This document shows, piece after piece, positions 37,395 to 45,916 of a DNA stretch of 60,852 nt. Numbering within the stretch: the first letter of the stretch is position 1; each line of letters starts with the position of its first letter. The stretch covers positions 1 through 60,852 of the forward strand of contig JBFWIW010000009.1 in NCBI GenBank assembly GCA_050253535.1, read 5' to 3'. The translations under genes and the position numbers were made by a program. A model generated the notes under the pieces. It had not been told where the DNA came from, searched no databases, and worked only from the letters and a program-made list of their open reading frames with translations. This DNA comes from JBFWIW01 sp050253535 (lineage in GTDB: Bacteria; Bacillota; Clostridia; Oscillospirales; Oscillospiraceae).

Positions 37395-38357
37395 ATGATT
37401 GAAAAAGCAAGAGCGGAAAAAATCTACAAGACAATGAACCAGATCCGCTACTTCGAGAGTAAGGCGCTGACCCTTTTCGAAGAAAATAAGCTTCGCGGCT
37501 CGGTCCACCTTTACATCGGAGAAGAAGCGGTCGCGGCGACTGTGTGCTCTAACCTGCGCGATGAGGACTATATCGCCAGCACCCACAGAGGTCACGGTCA
37601 CTGCATAGCGAAGGGCGCGCGCCTCGACTATGCTATGGCAGAGCTCATGGGCAAGGCAACGGGCTACTGTAAGGGCCGCGGCGGATCCATGCATATTGCA
37701 GATCTCACCAAGGGCAATCTGGGCGCCAACGCCATCGTCGGCGGCGGAATCCCGATAGCCACGGGCGCAGGTCTGGCTGCGAAGCTCAAAGGCACGGATC
37801 AGGTTTCCATTGCCTTCTTCGGAGACGGCGCGAGCAACGAGGGCACCTTCCACGAGTCCCTTAACATGGCTGCCGTTTGGAAGCTCCCCTGCATCTTCAT
37901 CTGCGAGAACAACGGCTTCGGCATCAGCGTTCCCGTTGCGCAGTCCACCTCTGTCAAAGACATCAGCGACCGCGCCAAGGGCTACGGTATCCCCGGCTAT
38001 TCGGTAGACGGAAACGACGTCGAAGCGATCGACGAGGTCTTCAAAAAGGCGCTTAAGCGCGCAAAGGCCGGCGAGGGCCCGACGCTCATCGAGTGCAAGA
38101 CTTATCGCTGGTACGGCCACTGGACGGGCGACCCACAGGTCTACCGCAGCCGTGAAGAGGTCGAGGCATGGAAGGAAAAATGCCCGATAAAGAGATACAA
38201 AGCAAAGCTCCTGGAGCAGGGGCTCTTTACAGAGGCCGAGCTCAATGCCATCGAAACGGCCGCGCAGGCCGAGGCTGACAACGCTGCTGAATTTGCGCTG
38301 AACAGCCCCGAGCCGGATCCCGCGCACGTTCTCGACGACGTATTTTATGCAGGTTAG
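37395..38357 (+). CDS. 2-oxoacid/acetoin dehydrogenase complex E1 alpha
   Basis: Thiamine-diphosphate-dependent decarboxylase, alpha chain of an E1 heterotetramer (pyruvate, branched-chain or acetoin type). 320 aa, GGGAGG before the ATG. RGSVHLYIGEEAVAA, STHRGHGHCIAKG, GRGGSMHI, NAIVGGGIPIATGAGLAAKLKG, and the TDP motif GDGASNEGTFHESLNMAAVWKLPCIFICENN are all present; the phosphorylation-loop region reads YRWYGHWTGDPQVYR. Length and motifs fit the acetoin dehydrogenase (AcoA) / PdhA group; substrate cannot be fixed from sequence alone. Confidence 0.93.
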   Translation: MIEKARAEKIYKTMNQIRYFESKALTLFEENKLRGSVHLYIGEEAVAATVCSNLRDEDYIASTHRGHGHCIAKGARLDYAMAELMGKATGYCKGRGGSMHIADLTKGNLGANAIVGGGIPIATGAGLAAKLKGTDQVSIAFFGDGASNEGTFHESLNMAAVWKLPCIFICENNGFGISVPVAQSTSVKDISDRAKGYGIPGYSVDGNDVEAIDEVFKKALKRAKAGEGPTLIECKTYRWYGHWTGDPQVYRSREEVEAWKEKCPIKRYKAKLLEQGLFTEAELNAIETAAQAEADNAAEFALNSPEPDPAHVLDDVFYAG

Positions 38358-38372
38358 AAGGAGGCGCTGAAA

Positions 38373-39353
38373 ATGAGTATCAAAACATATGCAATGGCGA
38401 TCCGCGACGTTATAGCTGAGGAAATGCGCCGCGACGACAAGGTCTTCATCATGGGCGAAGATGTTGAAAAACAGGGCGGCATATTTGGCTGCACCCGTGA
38501 TCTTTACAAGGAATTCGGCACGGACCGCGTCCGCAACACCCCGATAAGCGAGGCCGCTATCATCGGCGCGGGACTCGGCGCGGCGTGCGCCGGTATGCGC
38601 CCCATCTCCGAGCTCATGTACATGGACTTCACCTTCTGCGCGATGGATCAGATAATCAATCAGGTTGCAAAGACCCGTTATATATTCGGCGGAAAAGCAA
38701 AAATTCCTTACGTCATACGCGGACAGCAGGGTATCGGCCGCGGCAACGCCGCGACCCACAGCCAGAGCGTTGAGACCCTCTTTATGTACTTCCCCGGACT
38801 CAAGGTTGCCTGCCCTTCCACCCCGGCCGATGCCGCCGGACTTCTCAGAACGGCTATCCGAGACGACAACCCGGTAATGTTCTTTGAGCACAAGGCCCTT
38901 TACAGCACAAAGGGCGAGGTGTCGGACGATGCGGAATTTGCCATTCCCTTCGGCAAGGCGGATATCAAGCGTGAGGGCAAGGACGTCACAATAGTCGCAA
39001 ACCTTCTCTATGTCAGCAGAGCGCTTGAGGCTGCCGAGCAGCTTGCGAAGGAGGGTATCTCCGCCGAGGTCATAGATCCGATGACGCTTGTTCCGCTGGA
39101 CATAGGTACTATTGTCGAGTCCGTCAAAAAGACCGGCAGGCTCATTACCGTCCATGAGGCGCATAAGACGGCCGGCTGGGGCGCCGAAATCGCCGCTCAG
39201 GTTACTGAGGCCGCGTTTAAATATCTTGACGCGCCCCCAATAAGACTCGGTGCGGCCGAATGCCCGCTGCCCTTTAACCTTGGCCTTGAGGGGGCTGCGA
39301 CACCGCAGGTTGCGGACATCGTAGCGGCAGCGAAGCAAGTTTGCTACAAGTGA
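38373..39353 (+). CDS. 2-oxoacid/acetoin dehydrogenase complex E1 beta
   Basis: Beta chain of E1, 326 aa, with GGAGG upstream, 15 bp behind the alpha chain gene. MAIRDVIAEEMRRDDKVFIMGEDVEKQGGIFGCTRDLYKEFG, RVRNTPISEAAIIGAGLGAACAGMRPISELMYMDFTFCAMDQIINQVAK, GRGNAATHSQSVETLFMYFPGLKVACPSTPADAAGLLRTAIRDDNPVMFFEHKALY and the transketolase C-terminal domain (VHEAHKTAGWGAEIAAQV; ECPLPFNLGLE) are visible. Forms the active site together with the alpha chain and passes the acyl group to E2. Confidence 0.94.
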   Translation: MSIKTYAMAIRDVIAEEMRRDDKVFIMGEDVEKQGGIFGCTRDLYKEFGTDRVRNTPISEAAIIGAGLGAACAGMRPISELMYMDFTFCAMDQIINQVAKTRYIFGGKAKIPYVIRGQQGIGRGNAATHSQSVETLFMYFPGLKVACPSTPADAAGLLRTAIRDDNPVMFFEHKALYSTKGEVSDDAEFAIPFGKADIKREGKDVTIVANLLYVSRALEAAEQLAKEGISAEVIDPMTLVPLDIGTIVESVKKTGRLITVHEAHKTAGWGAEIAAQVTEAAFKYLDAPPIRLGAAECPLPFNLGLEGAATPQVADIVAAAKQVCYK

Positions 39354-39365
39354 GGTAAAAATGAT

Positions 39366-40685
39366 ATGGCGAACATTATAATAATGCCCAAGCAGGGCCT
39401 GCAGATGACCGAGGGCACACTGACCCAGTGGCTCAAAAAGGAAGGCGAGTCCGTCAAGGAAGGCGAACCCCTTTTTGAGATGGAAACAGACAAGCTGACG
39501 ATCACCATTGATTCAACGGCTGAGGGTACGCTTCTCAAGATCCTGCACCCGGTGGGCGACGTCGTGCCGATAACGCTTCCGATAGCGGTCGTCGGCGCGC
39601 CGGGCGAGGACTATTCCGCGCTTCTGGGTGATGCTCCGGCTGCAGAAAAAGAAACTCCGAAGGCCCAGAAGACCGCTTCAGCCGAATCCAAGGCTACTGC
39701 GGTACAGCCGGTTTCCGGCGGCAAGATATATGCCTCCCCGCGAGCCAAAATGCGAGCCGAGGAGAAGGGCTTTTCAATATCCGACGTACCGGGCACGGGT
39801 CCCGAGGGCCTTGTTATAGAGCGCGACGTTATTGCGTTTGAGCCAAGTGCTCAGAAGGCTTCCCCGCTGGCGAAAAAGCTAGCAGAGCAGAGCGGGGTCG
39901 ACATTTCCGGCGTATCGGGAACCGGTTCTCACGGCAAGGTCATGGCGGACGATGTCCGCGCAAAGGCGGCTCCGCCGGCACCGGCCGAAGCGCCCTCAGT
40001 ACCAGGCGAACTGGAGACCGTCATCCCCGTAAAGGGAATGAGGAAGATCATCGCCCAGCGCATGAAAGAGAGCCTTCTTGATATGGCGCAGGCGAACCAC
40101 CGTATGACCGTCGACATGTCCGAGATCGTAAAACTGCGCGAGCAGCTTAAGGCGCTTTCGGTAAAGGTCAGCTACAACGACTTTATCCTCCGCGCAACGG
40201 CAAAAGCGCTTACCGAATTCCCAATGGTAAACGCCTCCATGGCCGGCGATACGATCATCCTCAAGCACTATGTGAACGTCGGCATGGCCGTCGCCACGGA
40301 CAACGGACTCGTTGTCCCCGTTATAAAGGGCGCGGACAAGATGTGTCTCACCGAAATCGCCGCAAAGAGCGCGGATCTGGCTTCCCGCACAAAGTCGAAT
40401 CAGCTTCAGCCCGACGAAATGTCCGGCGGCACCTTCACGGTGACGAATCTCGGCATGTTCGAGGTGGACAGCTTCACAGCGGTCATAAACCCGCCTGAGG
40501 CCGGCATTCTCGCCGTTGGCAGGATGCAGAAGCAGCCGGTTGTGCTTGCGGACGATACCATCGGCGTAAAGCCTCTGATGCAGCTCTCGCTTACCTACGA
40601 CCACAGGATCATTGACGGCGCACCCGCCGCTAAATTCCTTCTCAGGATAAAGACCCTGCTGGAAAATCCGGGTCTTTTGATGTGA
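39366..40685 (+). CDS. Dihydrolipoamide acyltransferase E2 with two E3-binding domains
   Basis: Transfers the acyl group from E1 to CoA. 439 aa: one N-terminal lipoyl domain (residues ~3-78, lipoyl Lys in METDKLTI), a linker, then two peripheral-subunit-binding domains, KIYASPRAKMRAEEKGFSISDVPGTGPEGLVIERDV (~119-155) and KASPLAKKLAEQSGVDISGVSGTGSHGKVMADDV (~167-200), and the catalytic CAT domain ending ...LTYDHRIIDGAPAAKFL with the active-site His and DG. Two binding domains in one E2 are unusual. The lipoyl domain is almost identical to that fused to E3 in the next gene. Confidence 0.93.
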   Translation: MANIIIMPKQGLQMTEGTLTQWLKKEGESVKEGEPLFEMETDKLTITIDSTAEGTLLKILHPVGDVVPITLPIAVVGAPGEDYSALLGDAPAAEKETPKAQKTASAESKATAVQPVSGGKIYASPRAKMRAEEKGFSISDVPGTGPEGLVIERDVIAFEPSAQKASPLAKKLAEQSGVDISGVSGTGSHGKVMADDVRAKAAPPAPAEAPSVPGELETVIPVKGMRKIIAQRMKESLLDMAQANHRMTVDMSEIVKLREQLKALSVKVSYNDFILRATAKALTEFPMVNASMAGDTIILKHYVNVGMAVATDNGLVVPVIKGADKMCLTEIAAKSADLASRTKSNQLQPDEMSGGTFTVTNLGMFEVDSFTAVINPPEAGILAVGRMQKQPVVLADDTIGVKPLMQLSLTYDHRIIDGAPAAKFLLRIKTLLENPGLLM

Positions 40686-40699
40686 GGGGGAAGAGATAA

Positions 40700-42397
40700 A
40701 TGGCGATAAATATCATACTGCCCAAGCAGGGCCTTCAGATGACCGAGGGCACGATAATCCGCTGGCTTAAAAGCGAAGGCGACGTTATAAAAGAGGGTGA
40801 GCCGCTCTTTGAGATGGAGACCGACAAGCTCACCATCACAATAGACGCGACCGCGGGCGGCACGCTTCTCAAGATACTTCATCCCGCGGGCGACGTTGTT
40901 CCTATAACCGAGACGATAGCTATTGTCGGCACACCCGGCGAGAAGATTGACGAACCAGCAGCCGCTTCGGCGGCTGTCCCGGCGGCAATATCCGAGGCAC
41001 CTGCCGCGGGAACTTATGACTACGACACCGTTGTCCTCGGTGGAGGCCCCGGCGGTTATGAGGCCGCGATCCGCTGCGCTCAGTACGGGCTCAATACCGC
41101 GCTCATTGAGGCGCGGGATCTGGGCGGCACCTGCTTAAACCGCGGCTGTATCCCCACAAAGGCGCTCCTGCACGGTGCGGAGCTCTTTGAGGAGATAGAA
41201 AATTCAAAGGTGTTCGGCATAAAGACGGGCGAGTGCGCGATAGACTTCGGCACACTGACCGCCTTTAAAGACAAGAAGGTCGAGAAGCTCCGCCGCGGCA
41301 TAGCGGCCCTTGAAAAGAGCCACGGCGTCACGGTTATTAAGGGCTTCGGCAAGCTGACGGATGCCCATACCATAGAGGTGGACGGCAAAAAGGTCACGAC
41401 CGACAAAGTTATCCTGGCCACAGGTTCCGCTCCCGCACGCCCGCCGATTCCCGGCGCGGACGGACCCAAGGTCATGACGAGCGACGAGGTTCTCGCCATG
41501 AAGGAACTCCCCGAGAGCTTCGTCATCATCGGCGGCGGCGTCATCGGGATGGAGTTCACGACCCTTTTCGCCACCCTTGGAAAAAAAGTTACAGTCCTTG
41601 AGATGATGCCCTTCATACTGCCGGGCGTCGATGAGGAGATTGTTAAAACATTAAAGCGCAGCCTCGTGAAAAAGGGTGTCGCGATCGTAAACGAAGCCAA
41701 GGTCACGGGCATAGTCGACGGAGACGGCAAGGTAAGCGTTGAATACGAGCTCGCAGGCGAGAAAAAGTCCGCCGAGGGGGCATGCTGCATTATCAGCGTC
41801 GGCAGACGCCCGCAGACAAAGGACATTGGCCTTGAAAATCTCGGTTTCGAGATGAACAGGGCGTTTGTCGCAGTGGATGATGGCTTAAAAACGAGTGTAG
41901 ACAACATCTATGCGGTCGGTGATATAACCGGAAAGATTCAGCTCGCTCACGTCGCGAGCGCCCAGGGCCTGGTTGCGGCGGCAAACTGTGCGGGTAAAAA
42001 GTCGGTGATGCACTATGACATCGTCCCCGCCTGCATCTACACGAGTCCAGAGATCGCCTATGTCGGCCTCACTGAGGACGCGGCGAAAAAGCAGGGAAAG
42101 AGTGTGAAAACCGGCAGCTTTAACGTGGCCGGCAACGGCAGGGCGATGGTCATGAACGCCGCCTCCGGTGTCTCCAGGATTGTGACGGATGCATTAACCG
42201 GCGAGATACTCGGCGCGCAGATTATGGCCCCGAGAGCGACCGACATGATAGCCGAAATAGCCGTCGCGATGAAGTGCGAGGGTACGGTTGAGGAGCTCGC
42301 AGACACTATCCACCCGCACCCGACGATAAGCGAAGTGATTATGGAAGCAGCCCATGACGTGGAGGGGCTATCCTGCCACGCCATGCCTAAAAAGTAA
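40700..42397 (+). CDS. lpdA: Dihydrolipoamide dehydrogenase E3 with N-terminal lipoyl domain
   Basis: Reoxidises dihydrolipoamide with NAD+. 565 aa: lipoyl domain in residues ~1-80 (METDKLTI), an Ala/Pro linker, then the flavin disulfide reductase: VVLGGGPGGYEAAIRCAQYG, the redox pair in GGTCLNRGCIPTKALLH, FVIIGGGVIGMEFTTLF for NAD, VGDITGKIQLAHVASAQG, and the C-terminal HPHPTISE His-Glu pair. Lipoyl-E3 fusions are typical of acetoin and some clostridial pyruvate dehydrogenase operons. Starts 15 bp after E2. Confidence 0.95.
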   Translation: MAINIILPKQGLQMTEGTIIRWLKSEGDVIKEGEPLFEMETDKLTITIDATAGGTLLKILHPAGDVVPITETIAIVGTPGEKIDEPAAASAAVPAAISEAPAAGTYDYDTVVLGGGPGGYEAAIRCAQYGLNTALIEARDLGGTCLNRGCIPTKALLHGAELFEEIENSKVFGIKTGECAIDFGTLTAFKDKKVEKLRRGIAALEKSHGVTVIKGFGKLTDAHTIEVDGKKVTTDKVILATGSAPARPPIPGADGPKVMTSDEVLAMKELPESFVIIGGGVIGMEFTTLFATLGKKVTVLEMMPFILPGVDEEIVKTLKRSLVKKGVAIVNEAKVTGIVDGDGKVSVEYELAGEKKSAEGACCIISVGRRPQTKDIGLENLGFEMNRAFVAVDDGLKTSVDNIYAVGDITGKIQLAHVASAQGLVAAANCAGKKSVMHYDIVPACIYTSPEIAYVGLTEDAAKKQGKSVKTGSFNVAGNGRAMVMNAASGVSRIVTDALTGEILGAQIMAPRATDMIAEIAVAMKCEGTVEELADTIHPHPTISEVIMEAAHDVEGLSCHAMPKK

Positions 42398-42445
42398 CGT
42401 AACGGCGCTAAAAAATATTCGCTTTTTGTGAAGTTTTATGGTATT

Positions 42446-42475
42446 CTGAGTGCGGAGCAGATGCTCCGCACTCAG
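42446..42475 (+). promoter_or_regulatory. 30-bp palindrome upstream of larA
   Basis: Perfect 14-bp arms (CTGAGTGCGGAGCA / TGCTCCGCACTCAG) separated by 2 bp, 48 bases before the larA start and 49 after the E3 stop. No T-run follows. It could be a terminator hairpin for the E1-E3 genes or an operator/leader structure of larA. Confidence 0.55.
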
Positions 42476-42522
42476 TGCGTATCGTAAATAATATTTATAA
42501 CTCTTTCGGAGGGAAATCGTAT

Positions 42523-43773
42523 ATGAAGCTGGAATTCGGGTTCGGAACAGGCAAGCAGTACGTTGAGGTGCCGGACAAAAATCTGCGCGAAACAGTCGTC
42601 CAGAACGAGGTCAAATTCGACCTTACGGGCGAGGACGAGGTGAAGCGCGCGCTTAATAATCCTATTGGAGCGCCCAGACTGCGCAAAGTGGTGAAGCCGG
42701 GTGAAAAGATCGTCATGATTACGAGCGACATCACGCGCCCTATGCCGACGTATAAGGTTATGCCGGCGCTTTTGGATGAGCTTTACGCGGCCGGCGTCAG
42801 CCCGAAGGACCTGACCCTTATCTTCGCGCTGGGGAGCCACCGCCGACACACCGAGGCAGAGATGAAGAAGCTCGCCGGTGAGCGCGCTTTTTCCGAGATA
42901 AGATGCATTGACTCGGATACCTCCGAGTGCGTGCACTACGGCGTTACGAGCCGCGGCACCCCCGTCGACATCATGAAGGAGGTCGCTGAGGCAGACGGGC
43001 GAATTTGCCTGGGCAATATAGAGTATCACTGGTTCGCGGGCTTTTCCGGCGGCGGCAAGGCCATCATGCCGGGCGTCTCGACGCGCGCCGCTATCCAAAG
43101 TAATCACAGTAAGATGACGAGCCCCTTCGCCCACGCCGGCTGCATCGACGAAAACCCCATCCGTATGGACATCGAGGAGGCGGCCGACATGGTCGGCGTT
43201 GACTACATTCTGAATGTTGTACTCGACGAACACAAGCAGATCGTCTACGCCGTCGCGGGCGACGTAAAGAAGGCGCACAGAGATGGCTGCAAGTTCCTCT
43301 CCGGCCTCTACAGCAAAGAGATCGCCGAGAGGGCGGATATCGTCCTCGTCTCGCAGGGCGGCGCGCCGAAGGATCTTAACCTCTATCAGACGCAGAAGGC
43401 GCTGGACAATGCCAAGCACGCCGTCAAAAAGGGCGGCACGATCATTCTTATTGGTTCCTGCAAAGAGGGCCTCGGCGAAGGCGTCTTCGAGAAGTGGATG
43501 ACAACGGCGCCGTCATCACACAGTATGGTGGAGCGTATACAGACCGACTTCCAACTTGGCGGGCACAAGGCCGCTGCCATCGCCATGGTGCTCGACGATG
43601 CAGATATCTATCTGGTCTCTGAGATGGACCCGAAATTCGTAAAAAGCATTTTCCTCACGCCGTTTCCAACCGTACAGGAGGCGTTCGATGCCGCAATGAA
43701 AAAGCAGGGTGAAAACGCAACAGTTATCGCGATGCCCTTCGGCGGCTCCACACTGCCGCATGCAAAGGCTTAA
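42523..43773 (+). CDS. larA: LarA-family nickel-pincer-dependent 2-hydroxyacid epimerase
   Basis: LarA racemises lactate using a nickel-pincer nucleotide (NPN) tethered to a lysine. ATG 42523 has GGAGGG nine bases before it; 416 aa. Visible family features: TSDITRPMPTYKVMPALLDEL, GSHRRHTEAEMKKL (His pair region of the first catalytic His), NIEYHWFAGFSGGGKAIMPGVSTRAAIQSNHSKM with the NPN-binding Lys and further catalytic His residues. Many LarA homologues act on other alpha-hydroxyacids such as malate or phenyllactate. No larB, larC or larE for NPN synthesis is nearby. Same strand as the E1-E3 cluster. Confidence 0.9.
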   Translation: MKLEFGFGTGKQYVEVPDKNLRETVVQNEVKFDLTGEDEVKRALNNPIGAPRLRKVVKPGEKIVMITSDITRPMPTYKVMPALLDELYAAGVSPKDLTLIFALGSHRRHTEAEMKKLAGERAFSEIRCIDSDTSECVHYGVTSRGTPVDIMKEVAEADGRICLGNIEYHWFAGFSGGGKAIMPGVSTRAAIQSNHSKMTSPFAHAGCIDENPIRMDIEEAADMVGVDYILNVVLDEHKQIVYAVAGDVKKAHRDGCKFLSGLYSKEIAERADIVLVSQGGAPKDLNLYQTQKALDNAKHAVKKGGTIILIGSCKEGLGEGVFEKWMTTAPSSHSMVERIQTDFQLGGHKAAAIAMVLDDADIYLVSEMDPKFVKSIFLTPFPTVQEAFDAAMKKQGENATVIAMPFGGSTLPHAKA

Positions 43774-43791
43774 AAGTTTAGTAAAAAATAG

Positions 43792-43820
43792 CCGCCCCGG
43801 ATGCTTTGTATCCGGGGCGG
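43792..43820. terminator. Bidirectional hairpin larA / membrane protein gene
   Basis: CCGCCCCGGAT-GCTTTGT-ATCCGGGGCGG, an 11-bp perfect stem preceded by AAAAAATA and lying between convergent genes. Acts as a terminator mainly for the minus-strand gene pair (T-run on the minus strand). Confidence 0.75.
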
Positions 43821-43827
43821 AACTCGT

Positions 43828-45309
43828 TCATTTTTCCGCTTCGCGGTATGCGGCGGAATCATAATTCGAAGCGTGCTGCACAAAGCCGTCCTTAAACGTG
43901 AAGTCACCGTTTAAAATGCGTTGCTCGGTATCCGCATACGGGATGCGGATCGGGTTAGACATGTGCGCGTAATTTATCGCCGAGCTTACAGCCCACATGT
44001 CGCTGTCGTAATTCGAAACAAATGAAAAAAGCACATATCCCCGCTGCCTTTCGGCGCCGAGGGGATAGCTAACGGCGCCTTTTATCTGGCTTGATTCGGA
44101 TGCGCCGAAGAAACCGTAAGTTGTCTGCACTCCGGCTGACAGGCGGGGGAATGAGGCGGCATAAGCCGCGCCACCCTTTTCGTATAAAAGTCGTCCGCCG
44201 GAGACCTGAAGGTCTTCATCACTGTTTGCCCATATGGTGATGCCGTCCTGCCAGAGAGCCGCGCCGTCCAGCCACTCGAAATAGTGAAGGACATAGGCCC
44301 TGCGGCCGGGCATTTCGGCGTATACGGTGGTAATCTGCAGCTTTGTATTGCCCGGAATCTCCGTTATCCGGATGTATGTGCCGCCGCCTTCATCCGTTTC
44401 CCGGTTTTCCTCCCGGTGGGAATCAAACGAGAGAATCTCGTAGGAGGTTTCCACGCAGACGGCATCTTCCATAAGGGCGACGTCGCTGTCCGCAAGGTCG
44501 GACAGGACAGCTTCCGGGTAGCCGAGGGAGGCGAGGTGTTCGCGCGCCGCGCTCTCCGGTGCCGGCGCAAAAGGCACAACATTGAGCGGGGGATGGTTAA
44601 AGAAGAAGCACAAGCCTACTACGGCAAGAATCAGCAGCACGGCATAGATCCTGGATATTAGCCCGCCTCTTATCCTGACCGGGGCGGCGGATATCTCGTA
44701 ACCGCATTTGTCGAGTTCTTTCCCCACGCTGAAAAGTGCGCGGACGATAATAATATACGCAATTATCATTATGATGAACGCGATCCACGACTGAGAGAAC
44801 GGCGAGAGAGCCACCGCAAAAGCGGCGACGGTCCATATGCCCGCTGCAAGAAGCGGGTCATGTTCCGGTTTACTCTGTCCGGATTTTTTAAAGACGCGTA
44901 AAAGTGCCCTGCGGAACGCAAAAAACAGTATGAGCTGGATAACAAGCCAGACGACGCCGAAGGTGAATTGCGTTGATTCAGGGAAGCCGTAAGGCGTCAC
45001 CGACAGGATAAGATTGGCCGAGTTCCATAATAGCTTCAGGCCGGAGATCAGCCAGCACGCGCGAAACCACCGGTTTTCGCCGCGCAGGGTGCGGAAGCCA
45101 AGGTACATCAGCATGACGCCGACCGCTGGCAGCAGATACTGCAGCCAGAGGAAGCTCAGCGTTACGGTGGTGAGTATGAGGCCCCAGGTTATTCGGCCGA
45201 TCGGAAGGCTCCACGGGTTCACGTCCGATATGGTGTACTCGCCCGGAGTTATGTCTTCGAGATTTTCGGCGACCATTTTGTCAAAATCTTCAGGGCTAAT
45301 TTTACTCAA
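43828..45309 (-). CDS. Large membrane protein encoded with an ECF sigma factor (possible anti-sigma/sensor)
   Basis: A 493-aa protein with an N-terminal acidic segment (MSKISPEDFDKMVAENLEDITPGE), about six to seven hydrophobic segments between residues ~30 and ~245, and a ~240-residue soluble C-terminal part that follows the last segment and is probably extracytoplasmic (ESAAREHLASLGYPEAVLSDL...YILSFDSHREENRETDEGGGTYIRI...). It overlaps the sigma factor gene by 4 bp. The short cytoplasmic N-terminus with an HExDFDKMVAE-like start is where anti-sigma domains reside, so a membrane-bound anti-sigma or signal sensor is plausible. I do not recognise a named family for the C-terminal part. Confidence 0.75.
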   Translation of the reverse strand: MSKISPEDFDKMVAENLEDITPGEYTISDVNPWSLPIGRITWGLILTTVTLSFLWLQYLLPAVGVMLMYLGFRTLRGENRWFRACWLISGLKLLWNSANLILSVTPYGFPESTQFTFGVVWLVIQLILFFAFRRALLRVFKKSGQSKPEHDPLLAAGIWTVAAFAVALSPFSQSWIAFIIMIIAYIIIVRALFSVGKELDKCGYEISAAPVRIRGGLISRIYAVLLILAVVGLCFFFNHPPLNVVPFAPAPESAAREHLASLGYPEAVLSDLADSDVALMEDAVCVETSYEILSFDSHREENRETDEGGGTYIRITEIPGNTKLQITTVYAEMPGRRAYVLHYFEWLDGAALWQDGITIWANSDEDLQVSGGRLLYEKGGAAYAASFPRLSAGVQTTYGFFGASESSQIKGAVSYPLGAERQRGYVLFSFVSNYDSDMWAVSSAINYAHMSNPIRIPYADTEQRILNGDFTFKDGFVQHASNYDSAAYREAEK

Positions 45310-45830
45310 GACAGGTCACCTCCCAGGGCTTTCTGCAGTTTTTTGCGAAGACGATAGAGCCTTCCCTCCACGGCTCGCTCAGTAGTGCCGAGTTCCGCCG
45401 CGATCCTAGCGGTGGATTGGAGGTAATAGTATTTCCGGAAAAACAGATTCCGCTGCCGGGTGTCAAGCAGGTTTATCACATCTTTCAGCCGCTGCGCCTG
45501 CTCTTTCCGCAGAAGCTCGTATTCCGGCGAATCCGCGCCCTTGTAGTCGTCGAAAAGTTCTTCATGCGGGCGCCTGCGTTTTAAAAAATTTATGGCAGCG
45601 TTGCGTGAAAGGGCGGTGAGCCAGGCAGAGACACTGCCCCTTTCGGCCGAGTACGAGCCGATTTTTTCCCAGACCAGCATGCAGATGTCGCTTACGCACT
45701 CCTCCGTATCCTCCGGGCTTTGCAGGATGCCGCCTGCGATATAGCGTATGAGCCCACCGTAATTTGTGCGGAGAAGTGCCATGCCCTCTTCCTGACGGCT
45801 GCGGAGCATGTTAATCATCTCTTCATCCAC
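45306..45830 (-). CDS. ECF-type sigma-70 family sigma factor
   Basis: GTG start at 45830 with GGAGGT six bases upstream; 174 aa. Region 2 reads LIRYIAGGILQSPEDTEECVSDICMLVWEKIGSYSAERGSVSAWLTALSRNAAINFLKRRR and region 4 LLDTRQRNLFFRKYYYLQSTARIAAELGTTERAVEGRLYRLRKKLQKAL, separated by a short linker: the two-domain ECF architecture. The partner gene downstream overlaps by 4 bp and encodes a polytopic membrane protein, the usual sigma/anti-sigma arrangement. No self-promoter motif could be picked by eye. Confidence 0.93.
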   Translation of the reverse strand: MDEEMINMLRSRQEEGMALLRTNYGGLIRYIAGGILQSPEDTEECVSDICMLVWEKIGSYSAERGSVSAWLTALSRNAAINFLKRRRPHEELFDDYKGADSPEYELLRKEQAQRLKDVINLLDTRQRNLFFRKYYYLQSTARIAAELGTTERAVEGRLYRLRKKLQKALGGDLS

Positions 45831-45916
45831 ATAAGCACCTCCGAACCCGATTTGAGACGCGGCTCTGCCGGCGCCTCTGCTTTATCATACATGAGAAATC
45901 GAAAAAACCCACGGAA

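Noticed and set aside
37359..39338. 659-aa open frame on the minus strand
   Set aside because: Shadow of the E1 alpha and E1 beta genes in opposite orientation; the plus-strand products have full catalytic motifs.
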